This document shows positions 1 to 8,727 of a DNA stretch of 49,394 nt, in pieces. Under the pieces are notes generated by a model. It saw nothing but the letters and a program-made list of their open reading frames with translations. It ran no database searches and had not been told where the DNA came from. The position numbers and the translations under genes are program-made. Position 1 is the first letter of the stretch, and every line of letters begins with the position of its first letter. The DNA comes from Nesterenkonia sedimenti. GTDB lineage: Bacteria > Actinomycetota > Actinomycetes > Actinomycetales > Micrococcaceae. The stretch covers positions 258-49,651 of the forward strand of contig NZ_JABAHY010000017.1 in assembly GCF_012641515.1 (NCBI RefSeq). Direction: 5' to 3'.

Positions 1-211
1 GGTTTCCTTCTGAATCGCTCCGGAGCAACTTTTCTATCTTACTACTTCCAATCTGGAGTGTCAACTCCGCTGATCTCGAGAAGTTCGATAATCAAGGTTT
101 GGACCTATTGGTCCGAGTCCGCATCCGGCCTGGAAGATCTCCAGCGCTCTTCAGCGGCGAGATGTAACTCTAGCACGCCTTTTCCGCGAATGTAAACTCC
201 GCGTGAACTGG

Positions 212-1708
212 CTAGCTGTCGGCCTGCAATAGCAGGGAAGGACGGAAGACCCACTGGCCCTCCCAGCGGGAGAAAAGCTCCAGTGCCTGGGTCAGCATCG
301 CCGCCCGGAAGAAGACCGAATCCAGTCCCTTGGTGTCGGCGTCGGAAGTTCGGTAACCCTCGATGAAGGCAGAGCTGATCTCCTCATACCACTGACCGAA
401 ATTCACTGGGTCCTTGGAGTCAGTCTCGGCGTCGGTGATCTCTGGGGTCTCGCTGGCAATTTCCATCACCAGATTCGCCAGCGACATCAAAGCCGCCACC
501 ACATCATTGAGACCCAAAGAGTGTTCGAACAGAGCCGGGGGTTCAGCAATGACCCACCGCTCCTGCTCGAGCTTATGGAAGGCTGCCGCATTCATCTGCC
601 CATGGATGCTCTGCAGCGGCAACGGCTCATCGGCCTCCCGCAGCTGCATGACCATCAGGTCAATGACCTCATTGAGATCGGCGGCCTCATCCTCGTCGAA
701 TTCAGTGCGGACCTTCTCCCACTGAGTAGTCAGTGCCTGCTGGGCATAGCGGGACATGTCTTTGACTTGCTCAGTGTTCTGCGGGTAGGCACCGAAGGAT
801 CCGGCAAGATCGGCATGGAAGTTCCCCAGGGTCAGACCCAGGAAACGGGCACTGTTCTTAAACCGCTTCCCCGACTGCAGTGCAGCACGGGCCAGATCCA
901 GAGCATTGGGTGCTTCGGCACCAGCTTCGCGGATGATCGCCAGATCCCCGGATTCCCACTCCACCGATTCCCAGCTGGGATCGCTGCGGTCCTCCCAGGC
1001 ACCGGTGACCACACCCAGGACCCGGGGGATCGCAGTGCTGTAGGCACGGGTGAGAGTCACCGCAGTATCGGTGACTGTTGTGCGTTCAGCCTGGGGCCGG
1101 CGCGGGAAATCGATGATGACCTTCTTGGCCCAATCCTCCTCGCCGGCACCGGCAGGCTGAATCAATGTCCGGGTGACGTTCTCGGTCATCGGCGGCACAC
1201 TCTGGCGTTGCAGCTCAATGCTGAAGGCCTCCCAGTCACCGAAACCAGCAAGGGCCTCACCGCGGGAGCGACCATTGCGGCTGCCCTGGCCGCGGCGGGC
1301 CATCTCCAAGACTGCTGCCAAGAACGCTCGGTCGCGGGCGCCGTCGTAGACCCAGAGGTCCTCACCCTCAGCGGTGGTGACCTTTCCGATAAAAGCCGAT
1401 TTCCCCGCCAGGGCGGAGGGTCGGCTGCGCAGCACCACAGGCACAGAGATCCGGGCCGGGACACCATTGGCGTCCTCCGTGCCGCTGACCTCGAAGATAT
1501 GCAGCTCCAGGAACAGCCGGGTATCGGCATCCCCTGCCGGGGTGGGCAGACGCAGTCCCCCGGTGCGGGTCAGGCTACGGCGTCCCCGGCCGGTCGGAAA
1601 CCAGGGCTGGTTCCCCAGCCAGTTGCCGAGGATCTCGAAAAAACCCGACTGGGCCTCCCCGCGGATTCGCTCGGGGGCACTGTCGGCTGCTGTGGTGTGC
1701 TCGCTCAT
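212..1708 (-). CDS. Maltokinase-like protein with degenerate active site (probable pseudokinase)
   Basis: 498 aa. The N-terminal part (about residues 23-130) resembles the cap domain of actinobacterial maltokinases (Mak/Pep2), including the WFPTGRGR stretch at 37-43. The C-terminal part resembles the aminoglycoside-phosphotransferase-like kinase lobe. Family members carry HGDLH followed by DFEGEP; here the equivalent positions read HGQMN (369-373) and WVIAEPP (385-391), so the catalytic Asp and the metal-binding Asp/Glu are missing. The family assignment comes from motif order and is an inference. Catalysis is unlikely; a regulatory, binding or scaffold role is possible. The ATG overlaps the rlmB stop by 4 bp with an AGAAGG ribosome site upstream, so it is translationally coupled to the carD-ispDF-cysS-rlmB operon. 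The frame is intact, which argues against simple decay. Confidence 0.7.
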   Translation of the reverse strand: MSEHTTAADSAPERIRGEAQSGFFEILGNWLGNQPWFPTGRGRRSLTRTGGLRLPTPAGDADTRLFLELHIFEVSGTEDANGVPARISVPVVLRSRPSALAGKSAFIGKVTTAEGEDLWVYDGARDRAFLAAVLEMARRGQGSRNGRSRGEALAGFGDWEAFSIELQRQSVPPMTENVTRTLIQPAGAGEEDWAKKVIIDFPRRPQAERTTVTDTAVTLTRAYSTAIPRVLGVVTGAWEDRSDPSWESVEWESGDLAIIREAGAEAPNALDLARAALQSGKRFKNSARFLGLTLGNFHADLAGSFGAYPQNTEQVKDMSRYAQQALTTQWEKVRTEFDEDEAADLNEVIDLMVMQLREADEPLPLQSIHGQMNAAAFHKLEQERWVIAEPPALFEHSLGLNDVVAALMSLANLVMEIASETPEITDAETDSKDPVNFGQWYEEISSAFIEGYRTSDADTKGLDSVFFRAAMLTQALELFSRWEGQWVFRPSLLLQADS

Positions 1709-2703
1709 GTTTCACGCCCTTCTCTGCTGCGCAGGGTGGCGATTTCATACAGGCTGATCCCTACAGCCATTGAAGCATTCAGCGATTCAGTTGTGGCGGC
1801 AATCGGCACCGAGACGATGGCATCGCAGGTCTCGGCCACCAGGCGGGAGAGACCCTTGCCCTCGGATCCGACCACCACGACCAGTGGCTCATTGGCCAGA
1901 TGCAGTCCCGGCAGGTTGGTGTCGCCGTCGCCGGCGAGCCCGATGACGAAATAGCCGGCAGCCTTGGCATGCTTCAACGCCTGGGTGAGGTTCTTGGCCT
2001 TGGCCACGGGAATGCGGGCTGCCGCCCCGGCGGAGGTCTTCCATGTGGTGGCGGTAACCCCGGCGCTGCGGCGTTCGGGGATCAGCACACCATGGGCACC
2101 GAAGGCTGCCGAGGCGCGCAGGATCGCCCCCAGGTTCCGGGGGTCGGTGATGGAATCGCAGGCCACCAGCAGCGGCTGCTGGGCAATATGTCCCTTGGCT
2201 GCTGCCTCCGAGATCTCATCGACCAGTTCGGCGGCCTCGGCGTAGTCATAGGGCTGCAGTTCCAGGGCGATACCCTGGTGTACGGCGTCGCCGGTGACCG
2301 TATCCAGCTGGCGGCGGGTGGTCTCGCGGACCCTGATGCCCTGTTCGGCACAGTGCTGCAGGGATTCGCGGACCCGGCCATCGGAATCGATATCCCGGGC
2401 GATCAGCAGCTCATTGGCCGGAACCCGCTCGGCCAGCGCCTCAACCACGGCGTTGCGGCCGGCGACCACATTATCGGCGCCATAACCCGACCCGCGGGTA
2501 GACGGCCGGCTGTTCTGGCGTTTGGCCGCTGAACGCTCCGCCAGCTGCTTCTGCCGGTGGGCCTTGTGATAGACCCGGTCCTCCGCCTTGGGAGTGGGGC
2601 CCTTGCCCTGGAGTTTGCGTTTGCCCTGACCGCCGGTGCCCTTGGTGGGGCCCTTGCGGTCCTTGCGGACGGCCGCTGATTTCGGCCGGGAGTCTCTAGC
2701 CAT
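1705..2703 (-). CDS. rlmB: 23S rRNA (guanosine-2'-O-)-methyltransferase RlmB, TrmH/SpoU family
   Basis: 332 aa. Methylates the ribose of a guanosine in domain V of 23S rRNA using S-adenosylmethionine. The C-terminal SPOUT domain shows the three family motifs: NLGAILRASAAFGAHG, then VVVVGSEGKGLS, then the SLNASMAVGISLYE knot motif with the conserved Asn. A small substrate-binding domain lies around residues 80-150. The first ~75 residues are Lys/Arg-rich and low in complexity, as in many actinobacterial RlmB proteins, and probably contact RNA. The ATG overlaps the cysS stop by one base (TGATG), indicating translational coupling. The exact target nucleotide is inferred from the family; another TrmH-group 2'-O-methyltransferase activity is the alternative. 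Confidence 0.93.
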   Translation of the reverse strand: MARDSRPKSAAVRKDRKGPTKGTGGQGKRKLQGKGPTPKAEDRVYHKAHRQKQLAERSAAKRQNSRPSTRGSGYGADNVVAGRNAVVEALAERVPANELLIARDIDSDGRVRESLQHCAEQGIRVRETTRRQLDTVTGDAVHQGIALELQPYDYAEAAELVDEISEAAAKGHIAQQPLLVACDSITDPRNLGAILRASAAFGAHGVLIPERRSAGVTATTWKTSAGAAARIPVAKAKNLTQALKHAKAAGYFVIGLAGDGDTNLPGLHLANEPLVVVVGSEGKGLSRLVAETCDAIVSVPIAATTESLNASMAVGISLYEIATLRSREGRET

Positions 2704-4181
2704 CAGGCGTCTCCTTTCAGCGACCAGCTGGCACCCTGTGGGGTGTCCTCGATGACGACGCCGGCAGCATTGAGTTGGTCACGGATGGCATCTGCAGTGC
2801 CAAAGTCTTTGGCAGATTTGGCCTCGGCGCGCTTATCCAGCTGCGCCTGCACCAGGGTCTCCAGGGCGCTGGCCGCCGGGCCGGAGCTCAGATCCGGTTC
2901 GGGGACATCGAGCAGACCCAGGATGCTCATCATGGTTGCTGCCTCAAGACCGCGTTGTTCTGCGGCAGACTTATCCCCGGCGTCGATGGCGGTATTGCCG
3001 GCCCGGACGGTCTCATGCAGGACCGCGAGGGCAGCCGGAACGTTGAGGTCATCATCCATGGCAGCGCGGAAGCCTTCGGGGATGTGCTGCTGGGGCACTA
3101 AGGAGAAGGACTCCGGCAGTGCCCGGGAGATAAAGGACTCAATACGCTCGACGGCGGCCTCTGCCTCCTGCAGGGCACCGGGCTTATAGTCCAGCTGGGA
3201 GCGGTAATGAGCCTGACCCAGGAAGTACCGGACCGCCTTGGGCCGGGCCTGTTGAAGCATTTCCTCCGGGGAGATGGTGTTGCCGATGGACTTCGACATC
3301 TTCTCCCCCTCATAGGTGACCATGCCGTTGTGCAGCCAGAAATTGGCGAAGCCATCACCGGCTGCCGCCGACTGGGCCAGCTCATTCTCATGGTGGGGGA
3401 AACGCAGGTCGAGACCACCGCCGTGAATATCGAAGGTCTCGCCCAAGTATTTGGTGGACATCGCCGAGCACTCCAGATGCCAGCCGGGCCGCCCCCGCCC
3501 CCAGGGCGAATCCCATGAGGCAGTCTCGGGGTCGCCGTCCTTATGTCCCTTCCACAGGGCGAAGTCACGGGAATCGCGCTTACCGCGGGGGTCGGCGTCG
3601 GGGGCATCCTGCATGTCATCTACCGATTGGCGGGTCAGCTCCCCGTACTTCGGCCAGGAGCGTACGTCGAAGTACACGTCCCCGGAGTCATCGGCTGCAC
3701 GGTATGCGTGGCCGGCCTCAATTAGCCGCTGGATCAGGGCGAACATCTCGGTAATATGCCCGGTGGCCCGGGGCTCGTACCGGGGCCGGCGCACACCGAG
3801 TGCGTCATAGGCCTCATGGAAGGCCTGCTCAAACCGGTAGGCCAGGGCGAACCATGGCTCCTCGGCCGGATAGTCGGCAGTCGGCTCGAAGCCCTCAGCG
3901 TAGGAGGCCTGGGACTTCTCCAGGATCTTGTCGTCAATATCGGTGACATTGCGGACGCTGAGCACGTCATGACCGGAGGCCTCCAGCCAGCGGATCAGGA
4001 GGTCGAAGGCCACCGCGGAGCGCACATGCCCCACATGGGGGCGGCCCTGGACCGTGGCGCCACAGTAGTAAAGGGACACCTGGCCGGGCTTGATGGGCTG
4101 GAAGTCGCGCAGCTGCGCGGTTTTGGTGTCGTAGAGTCGCAATGCCACGGGCGCCACTTTACCCGTGTTGCCGGGAATCAC
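2703..4181 (-). CDS. cysS: Cysteinyl-tRNA synthetase
   Basis: 492 aa class I aminoacyl-tRNA synthetase that charges tRNA-Cys in the cytoplasm. The HIGH-type motif is HVGH (49-52) and KMSKS is at 294-298. Zinc ligands expected for CysS are visible: Cys40 (YYCGATVQ), Cys238 (WHLECSA), and His263/Glu267 (FPHHENE). A DALR-type C-terminal domain follows. The listed GTG start overlaps the ispDF stop by 4 bp (GTGA). A second GTG at 4148 would give 481 aa beginning ALRLYDTK, closer to how family members usually begin, so the start is uncertain; neither has a strong ribosome site. It sits between ispDF and rlmB in a coupled operon. Confidence 0.96.
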   Translation of the reverse strand: MIPGNTGKVAPVALRLYDTKTAQLRDFQPIKPGQVSLYYCGATVQGRPHVGHVRSAVAFDLLIRWLEASGHDVLSVRNVTDIDDKILEKSQASYAEGFEPTADYPAEEPWFALAYRFEQAFHEAYDALGVRRPRYEPRATGHITEMFALIQRLIEAGHAYRAADDSGDVYFDVRSWPKYGELTRQSVDDMQDAPDADPRGKRDSRDFALWKGHKDGDPETASWDSPWGRGRPGWHLECSAMSTKYLGETFDIHGGGLDLRFPHHENELAQSAAAGDGFANFWLHNGMVTYEGEKMSKSIGNTISPEEMLQQARPKAVRYFLGQAHYRSQLDYKPGALQEAEAAVERIESFISRALPESFSLVPQQHIPEGFRAAMDDDLNVPAALAVLHETVRAGNTAIDAGDKSAAEQRGLEAATMMSILGLLDVPEPDLSSGPAASALETLVQAQLDKRAEAKSAKDFGTADAIRDQLNAAGVVIEDTPQGASWSLKGDA

Positions 4182-5518
4182 CCTGAAACTGGCAGCAGGA
4201 CGGCCGTTGCGGTGGCCATAATCCCCTCGCGCCGGCCGGCGAACCCCAGCCCATCCGAAGTGGTTGCCCCCACTGAAACCGGTGCCCCGGCTGCCTCGCT
4301 GAGCACCTTCTGGGCTTCCTCGCGTCGGGGGGCGAATTTCGGCCGGGCTCCGATGAACTGCACTGAGATACTGCTGATGCTGAATCCGGCCTCACGAACA
4401 ATCCGGGCCGCCTCCGCCAGTAAGACCGTGCCATGGGCGCCCTGCAGCTCGGGGCGGCTGGTGCCGATAGTGTCCGCACCGAAGTGCGTGCCCAGATCCC
4501 CCATCCCGGCCGCAGAGAACAGGGCGGCACAGGCGGCATGGGCCACCGCGTCACCATCGGAGTGACCGGCAAGGCCCTGCTGCCCGGGCCAGTGCAGGCC
4601 CGCCAGCCACAGTTCGATGGGCTCACCCTCGGGGGCAAAGGCGTGGATATCGTGACCGATTCCAACCCGTGGGGCTTCGATAGTGACCTCCGGTGTCTTC
4701 TGTGCCGCCCCGGCTGAATCCAGCAGCCCGCGGGCGGTGATGAGATCGGTCTCGGTGGTGATCTTCAGCGCATGGGGATGACCAGGAACGACGACGACGT
4801 CGACATCCAGGGCCTCGGCGATCATCGCCTCATCGGTCAGCCGGGCTGCGGCGTCATCGTCGATCTCTTTGATGTGCTCGAATGCCCGGTCTAAGAACGA
4901 CCAGGTGAAACCTTGGGGGGTCTGGACCGCGCGGAGATCACTGCGCGGCAGGGTCTTAGCAACCCGCTCGACGACGACGTCGTCGTTCTTCTCTGTAATC
5001 TCCGCCGGAGTCTGGACCTCTTTGATGGTGTCGGCCACGGCCACTGCCGGTACTACTGCCTCGGCCCCGGCCTCTACGGCCTGGGCAACCCGTTGGTGGA
5101 CCTCAGTGGGGGTCAGTGCTCGGGCGGCATCGTGAATCAACACTGCAGTGTGCTCTGGGGCCCAGCCGCGGGGTTGACCGTATTCGGCGATCATCCCCAG
5201 TCCGGCTTTCACTGAGGCCGGCCGGCTGCTGCCTCCGGTGGTCAGCACAACATCGGTGCCGGTGCGGGAGGCTAGCCCACTGCCCTGGGCGGAGAGCTGT
5301 TCGAAGAACTGGGGATCCGAGGGCAGCACCAGCACCACGAGGTCCAGGTTGAGTTCATCGGTGACCGCATCCAGGGAATGCTCCAGGATGCTGCGGTCAG
5401 TGATGGTCACTGCGGCTTTGGGGATTCCGTGACCAAGCCGGGTTCCGGAACCTGCCGCTACAACCACGAGCGCCCGGCGACTCTCCGCAGCTGCGGCGTC
5501 GTCCGGGCGTCGTGTCAT
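4178..5518 (-). CDS. ispDF: Bifunctional IspD/IspF enzyme of the MEP isoprenoid pathway
   Basis: About 446 aa from ATG 5518; a TTG at 5524 is the longer alternative. The N-terminal half is 2-C-methyl-D-erythritol 4-phosphate cytidylyltransferase (IspD), with the nucleotide-binding motif [15 protein letters not shown]. The C-terminal half (about residue 285 onward) is 2-C-methyl-D-erythritol 2,4-cyclodiphosphate synthase (IspF), with the metal-binding GHDIHAF and [13 protein letters not shown] and the C-terminal [11 protein letters not shown] motif. Both halves look complete. The fusion brings together steps 3 and 5 of the MEP route to IPP/DMAPP. Separate ispD and ispF genes are found in corynebacteria, so the fusion is a weak lineage marker. 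It lies 42 nt downstream of carD and shares its operon. Confidence 0.94.
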   Translation of the reverse strand: MTRRPDDAAAAESRRALVVVAAGSGTRLGHGIPKAAVTITDRSILEHSLDAVTDELNLDLVVLVLPSDPQFFEQLSAQGSGLASRTGTDVVLTTGGSSRPASVKAGLGMIAEYGQPRGWAPEHTAVLIHDAARALTPTEVHQRVAQAVEAGAEAVVPAVAVADTIKEVQTPAEITEKNDDVVVERVAKTLPRSDLRAVQTPQGFTWSFLDRAFEHIKEIDDDAAARLTDEAMIAEALDVDVVVVPGHPHALKITTETDLITARGLLDSAGAAQKTPEVTIEAPRVGIGHDIHAFAPEGEPIELWLAGLHWPGQQGLAGHSDGDAVAHAACAALFSAAGMGDLGTHFGADTIGTSRPELQGAHGTVLLAEAARIVREAGFSISSISVQFIGARPKFAPRREEAQKVLSEAAGAPVSVGATTSDGLGFAGRREGIMATATAVLLPVSG

Positions 5519-5560
5519 AAACAAGATTCTATTGTGAAACTGGCGGGAGCCGCCGACTGC

Positions 5561-6064
5561 TTATGCAGCAGGTGCGGGCGCGTTCTCGGAGAGAACTTCG
5601 TCCAGCAGCTTCTCGGCGTCCTCTTCCTCCAGCTCCTTGGCCAGCCGGAGCTCGGAGACCAGGATGCGGCGGGCCTGGGAAAGCATCCGCTTCTCACCAG
5701 CGGACAGGCCGCGGTCATTCTCCCGGCGCCAGAGATCGCGAACGACCTCAGCAAGCTTATGGATGGAGCCGGATGCCAACTTCTCCACATTGGCCTTATA
5801 CCGGCGGGACCAGTTAGTGGGCTCTTCAGTGTGCTCAGCCCGCAGCAGGCCGAAGACCTTCTCCAGACCCTCTTCGTCTACAACATCGCGAACACCGACC
5901 AGGTCAACATTCTCGGCCGGGACCTTGATTGTCAGGTCCCCTTCTGACACCCGCAGAGTGAGGTAGGTTTTCTCCTCACCCTTGAAGGTTCGCATCTCCA
6001 CCTCTTCAATGGTGGCTGCACCGTGGTGCGGGTATACAACTGTCTCGCCGACTTCAAAATTCAT
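5561..6064 (-). CDS. carD: CarD-family RNA polymerase-binding transcription regulator
   Basis: About 167 aa from ATG 6064. This start is preferred over an upstream in-frame GTG at 6085 because an AAAGGGG ribosome site lies just before it and the protein then begins [15 protein letters not shown], as CarD proteins do. The N-terminal Tudor-like RNAP-interacting domain is followed by a helical C-terminal DNA-binding domain rich in Arg/Leu/Glu. CarD binds the RNA polymerase beta subunit and stabilises open complexes at rRNA and other housekeeping promoters; it is essential in mycobacteria. First gene of the carD-ispDF-cysS-rlmB operon. A small inverted repeat, GCCGT-TT-ACGGC, at 6107-6118 lies in its upstream region. 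Confidence 0.95.
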   Translation of the reverse strand: MNFEVGETVVYPHHGAATIEEVEMRTFKGEEKTYLTLRVSEGDLTIKVPAENVDLVGVRDVVDEEGLEKVFGLLRAEHTEEPTNWSRRYKANVEKLASGSIHKLAEVVRDLWRRENDRGLSAGEKRMLSQARRILVSELRLAKELEEEDAEKLLDEVLSENAPAPAA

Positions 6065-6253
6065 GTAGTTATTCCCCTTTCCCACAGATCAGTTTATCAC
6101 GGGAAGGCCGTTTACGGCGTGTCGGAGACCACCGCTGAGCGAACAGTACTAAGGTTCGCCGCTCAATATTTCTTCGACATCGTGTAGAAGTCGACGCGCA
6201 TCGAGTAGTCTGGTAGCAAGACATCGCGCACCCAGTACCAAAGGAGTCCAGCG

Positions 6254-6817
6254 GTGAAGTTCAGCTTCCCCTCCGCACGCCGTTCAGCCACCGCAGCTGT
6301 GCTGGCTGTCGGCCTGGCAGCAACCGGCTGCTCGGCCATCAACTACCAGGCCACCACTCACGTCTACTCCGCCTCGGATGGCGTCATGTTCGACGTCGAG
6401 GACGTCATGCTGCGCCACATCCTGCTGGTCGGCGGCGAAGAGGGCGGCCCCGGCCGACTCATCGGACTGGTCAACTACACCGACACCACCGCTGATGACC
6501 CCATCGACGTCGACCTCACCGTCGCCGGCGAAACCTTCACCGTCACTGTGGAGCCCGGCCAGGCAGTGAACCTGCAAAACGACGAAGAGTTCATCGTCCC
6601 CGCCATGGAAGCCGGCCCCGGAGGCCTCCAGGAAGTCACCGTCAGCGTTGACGGCACCGAGGAGACCTTCCAGGCCACCATCGTCGACGGCGCCATCGCT
6701 GAGTACCGTGACCTGCTGCCCGATGGTTACGACGAGTCCATGTCAGAGCACCTCGAGCACGGCCCCGACACCTGGGGCAGCGGCGCAGCCCACTACGAAG
6801 AGGACGACGCCCACTGA
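6254..6817 (+). CDS. Secreted lipoprotein of unknown function
   Basis: 187 aa. GTG start with an AAGGAG ribosome site 7 nt upstream (6241-6246). The N terminus is a lipoprotein signal peptide: positive charges, a hydrophobic core, and the lipobox LAATGC with the acylated Cys near residue 26. The mature part is acidic and probably beta-rich, with no catalytic motif that I recognise; the C-terminal ~30 residues are rich in Glu/Asp/His. It is divergent from carD. A lipoprotein at this position beside carD is found in other actinobacteria, so the neighbourhood may be conserved (family knowledge, not checked). An envelope-associated binding protein is the most that can be said. Confidence 0.75.
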   Translation: MKFSFPSARRSATAAVLAVGLAATGCSAINYQATTHVYSASDGVMFDVEDVMLRHILLVGGEEGGPGRLIGLVNYTDTTADDPIDVDLTVAGETFTVTVEPGQAVNLQNDEEFIVPAMEAGPGGLQEVTVSVDGTEETFQATIVDGAIAEYRDLLPDGYDESMSEHLEHGPDTWGSGAAHYEEDDAH

Positions 6818-6826
6818 GTTTGTCCC

Positions 6827-6850
6827 GCGGCCGGGCACATTCTCGGCCGC
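6827..6850 (+). terminator. Weak stem-loop after the lipoprotein gene
   Basis: A GCGGCCG arm (6827-6833) pairs with CGGCCGC (6844-6850) around a 10-nt loop, directly after the lipoprotein stop codon. There is no T tract, so intrinsic termination would be weak. A short palindrome, ATGCGCGCAT, follows at 6898-6907. Confidence 0.35.
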
Positions 6851-6963
6851 CCTGCGCCTGCGGTAGTGGTGACTCATTCACCCTCTGCTGCAATGGCATG
6901 CGCGCATAGTTCATGCGGCTTAGTTGGCGTGGGGGCGTCATCGTGCCTTTTTGATAGGGGGCT

Positions 6964-7018
6964 TTGATCCTGACGATCATGGGATAAGCTGAGGCGGACG
7001 TCACAATGCAGTGACGTC
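6964..7018 (+). promoter_or_regulatory. Candidate promoter and dyad upstream of the msiK-type ATPase
   Basis: TTGATC (6964-6969) and TAAGCT (6985-6990) resemble -35 and -10 boxes, with a short 15-nt spacer. The perfect inverted repeat GACGTCAC-6 nt-GTGACGTC (6997-7018) starts about where transcription would begin. It could be a repressor operator at +1 or a 5'-UTR hairpin. No T run follows, so it is not a terminator. The gene's GTG/ATG region begins at 7074 with a GAAAGGG ribosome site. Confidence 0.45.
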
Positions 7019-7073
7019 TTTCACCTTCACTACGGATCGTCGGGCACGTACCTGCCCGTGAAAGGGATACACC

Positions 7074-8216
7074 ATGGCCTCAGTCACCTATGACTACGCG
7101 AGTCGCATCTACACCCCCGGGGCGCGACCGGCAATCAATCAACTCCAGCTGGAGATCGCGGACGGCGAGTTCCTGGTCCTCGTGGGCCCCTCCGGCTGCG
7201 GTAAATCCACCGCACTGCGCATGCTGGCCGGCCTCGAGGAGGTCAACGAGGGACGCATCCTCATCGGCGGCGAAGACGTCAGCCACGTCTCCCCCAAAGA
7301 CCGCGATATCGCCATGGTCTTCCAGAACTACGCGCTCTACCCACATATGTCGGTGGCCGAGAACATGGGCTTCGCCCTGAAAATCGCCGGGGTCTCCAAA
7401 GAGGAGCGCATGGAGCGGGTCCGCGAGGCCGCCAAGATCCTCGACCTCGAGGCCTACCTCGACCGGAAGCCCAAGGCGCTCTCCGGTGGTCAGCGTCAGC
7501 GTGTGGCCATGGGCCGTGCGATCGTGCGTGAGCCCAAGGTCTTCCTGATGGATGAGCCGCTGTCCAACCTGGATGCCAAGCTGCGTGTGCAGACCCGTAC
7601 TCAGATCGCTGCACTGACCCGCGAGCTGAAGACCACTACTGTCTACGTCACCCACGACCAGGTCGAGGCGATGACCATGGGCGATAGGGTCTGCGTCCTC
7701 AAGGACGGCGTGCTCCAGCAGGTCGATACCCCGCGTAACCTCTACGACACCCCCGCCAATGTCTTCGTGGCCGGATTCATCGGCTCCCCCGCCATGAGCC
7801 TGTTCAAGGTCCGCGTCCAGGACGGCGGACTGATCCTGGGCACCGAGACCCTCCAGGTCCCCGGTGTGGATCTCACTGGCAAGTCCGAGGTCATCCTCGG
7901 TGTCCGGCCCGAGGATATGTCCGTATCCTCCAGCGGTGCCGGGCTGCCGATGACCGTCGACGTCGTCGAGGAGCTCGGCGCTGACGCCTACATCTACGGC
8001 ACCCCAGAGGGCATTCACACCTTCCAGCCGCTGATCGTGCGGGTGGAGGGACGCTGGCCTCCCCAGAAGGGTGAGACCGTCTACATTCACCCCTCCCCCG
8101 ACTACGTCCACCTCTTCGATGTAGAGACCGGTCTGCGGATCAATGGCGAGATCCCGGAGGGAACCCCCGAGGCGCAGCTGGCCGATGTGGAGGCCCTGGC
8201 CGACGCCGAGGAATAA
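7074..8216 (+). CDS. msiK: Carbohydrate ABC transporter ATPase, MsiK/UgpC/MalK family
   Basis: 380 aa. Cytoplasmic nucleotide-binding subunit that powers sugar importers. Walker A GPSGCGKS (38-45), Q-loop VFQNYALYP (82-90), signature LSGGQRQR (136-143), Walker B VFLMDEP (156-162) and the switch histidine (H194) are all present. It is followed by the C-terminal OB-fold regulatory domain typical of MalK/UgpC ATPases (from about residue 235). It stands alone, with no permease or binding-protein gene attached, like the shared MsiK ATPases of actinobacteria. The nearby mannitol-type importer (11510-14633) lacks an ATPase, so this protein is its likely energiser (inference). Start by ATG with GAAAGGG upstream; a strong terminator follows. 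Confidence 0.93.
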   Translation: MASVTYDYASRIYTPGARPAINQLQLEIADGEFLVLVGPSGCGKSTALRMLAGLEEVNEGRILIGGEDVSHVSPKDRDIAMVFQNYALYPHMSVAENMGFALKIAGVSKEERMERVREAAKILDLEAYLDRKPKALSGGQRQRVAMGRAIVREPKVFLMDEPLSNLDAKLRVQTRTQIAALTRELKTTTVYVTHDQVEAMTMGDRVCVLKDGVLQQVDTPRNLYDTPANVFVAGFIGSPAMSLFKVRVQDGGLILGTETLQVPGVDLTGKSEVILGVRPEDMSVSSSGAGLPMTVDVVEELGADAYIYGTPEGIHTFQPLIVRVEGRWPPQKGETVYIHPSPDYVHLFDVETGLRINGEIPEGTPEAQLADVEALADAEE

Positions 8217-8255
8217 GCCAAGAATTCAGGACCGAAATATGTAACAGTCCTGGTC

Positions 8256-8302
8256 AGGGCGGTGGATCGTGGTGTTCGACACCATTTTCCACCGCCCTTT
8301 TT
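8256..8302 (+). terminator. Nested intrinsic terminator after msiK
   Basis: An outer 11-bp perfect stem, AGGGCGGTGGA (8256-8266) with TCCACCGCCCT (8288-8298), encloses a second perfect hairpin, TGGTGT-TCG-ACACCA (8270-8284), separated by 3-nt internal loops, and is followed by a T run (8298-8302). It is a strong rho-independent terminator for the ATPase gene. Confidence 0.9.
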
Positions 8303-8370
8303 GTATATTCACACCCCATCTGATGGCTCTGTCCAGTAAACGCCCAGATTCGGCTTTTTAGTGTGGATAC

Positions 8371-8547
8371 ATGGCTAGAAACGCGTTGTCCCTCATCATC
8401 ACGATCCTGCTGACGATCGTTCTGATCTGGCTGGCTTGGTGGTTGCTCACCGAGCTGATCAGCATCATCGGCAGCGTGATCGTGTCAGTGATCATCGTGA
8501 TTCTGGCGCTCTTTGTTATTCGAGGCATCGTCACAGCCAGACGATAA
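8371..8547 (+). CDS. Small hydrophobic membrane protein (58 aa)
   Basis: The ATG at 8371 opens a 58-aa reading frame ending in TAA at 8547. It begins MARNALSLIITILLTIV, continues with two hydrophobic stretches (about residues 6-25 and 30-50) separated by a short polar turn, and ends in a basic tail (TARR). No strong Shine-Dalgarno is visible. It is probably a two-helix inner-membrane protein of unknown role. It lies between the msiK terminator and another tiny hydrophobic ORF (8631-8711), and the two could be co-transcribed. Support is composition and topology only. Confidence 0.55.
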   Translation: MARNALSLIITILLTIVLIWLAWWLLTELISIIGSVIVSVIIVILALFVIRGIVTARR

Positions 8548-8630
8548 CCGCGCAATAACTGCGGCTACGCAACCCCGCAAGAGTCACGACCGTACGAAAC
8601 CAGTTGCACCCCACGAGGTAAGGAGTGATT

Positions 8631-8711
8631 ATGCAAGGCGGAGGTATCTACATTGGCGGCGGTCTTCTGACCATCATCGCCATCATCATCATTATCGTCT
8701 GGCTCGTCTGA
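8631..8711 (+). CDS. 26-residue hydrophobic peptide
   Basis: ATG with a near-perfect ribosome site (AAGGAG at 8620-8625, 5 nt upstream) opens a 26-aa frame beginning MQGGGIYIGGGLLTIIA and running to a strongly hydrophobic Ile-rich helix ending VWLV. The Gly-rich head plus single transmembrane helix resembles small single-pass actinobacterial peptides of unknown function and, more loosely, KdpF-like or type I toxin peptides. The strong ribosome site makes translation likely. It ends 17 bp before the convergent mtlD stop. Confidence 0.55.
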   Translation: MQGGGIYIGGGLLTIIAIIIIIVWLV

Positions 8712-8727
8712 TCCAGACAGGTCATCA

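Noticed and set aside
521-1954. Long plus-strand ORF of 477 codons opposite the maltokinase-like gene and rlmB.
   Set aside because: It is antisense to two convincing genes, has low-complexity Gly/Arg/Pro-rich composition and no domain.
4965-4990. GACGACGACGTCGTCGTC-like palindromic repeats here and elsewhere (for example near 23430).
   Set aside because: They lie in coding DNA for Asp/Val runs and follow codon use, so no separate function is supported.
7080-8111. 343-codon minus-strand ORF opposite the msiK-type ATPase.
   Set aside because: Antisense shadow of a complete ABC ATPase; His/Gly/Asp-rich composition without a domain.
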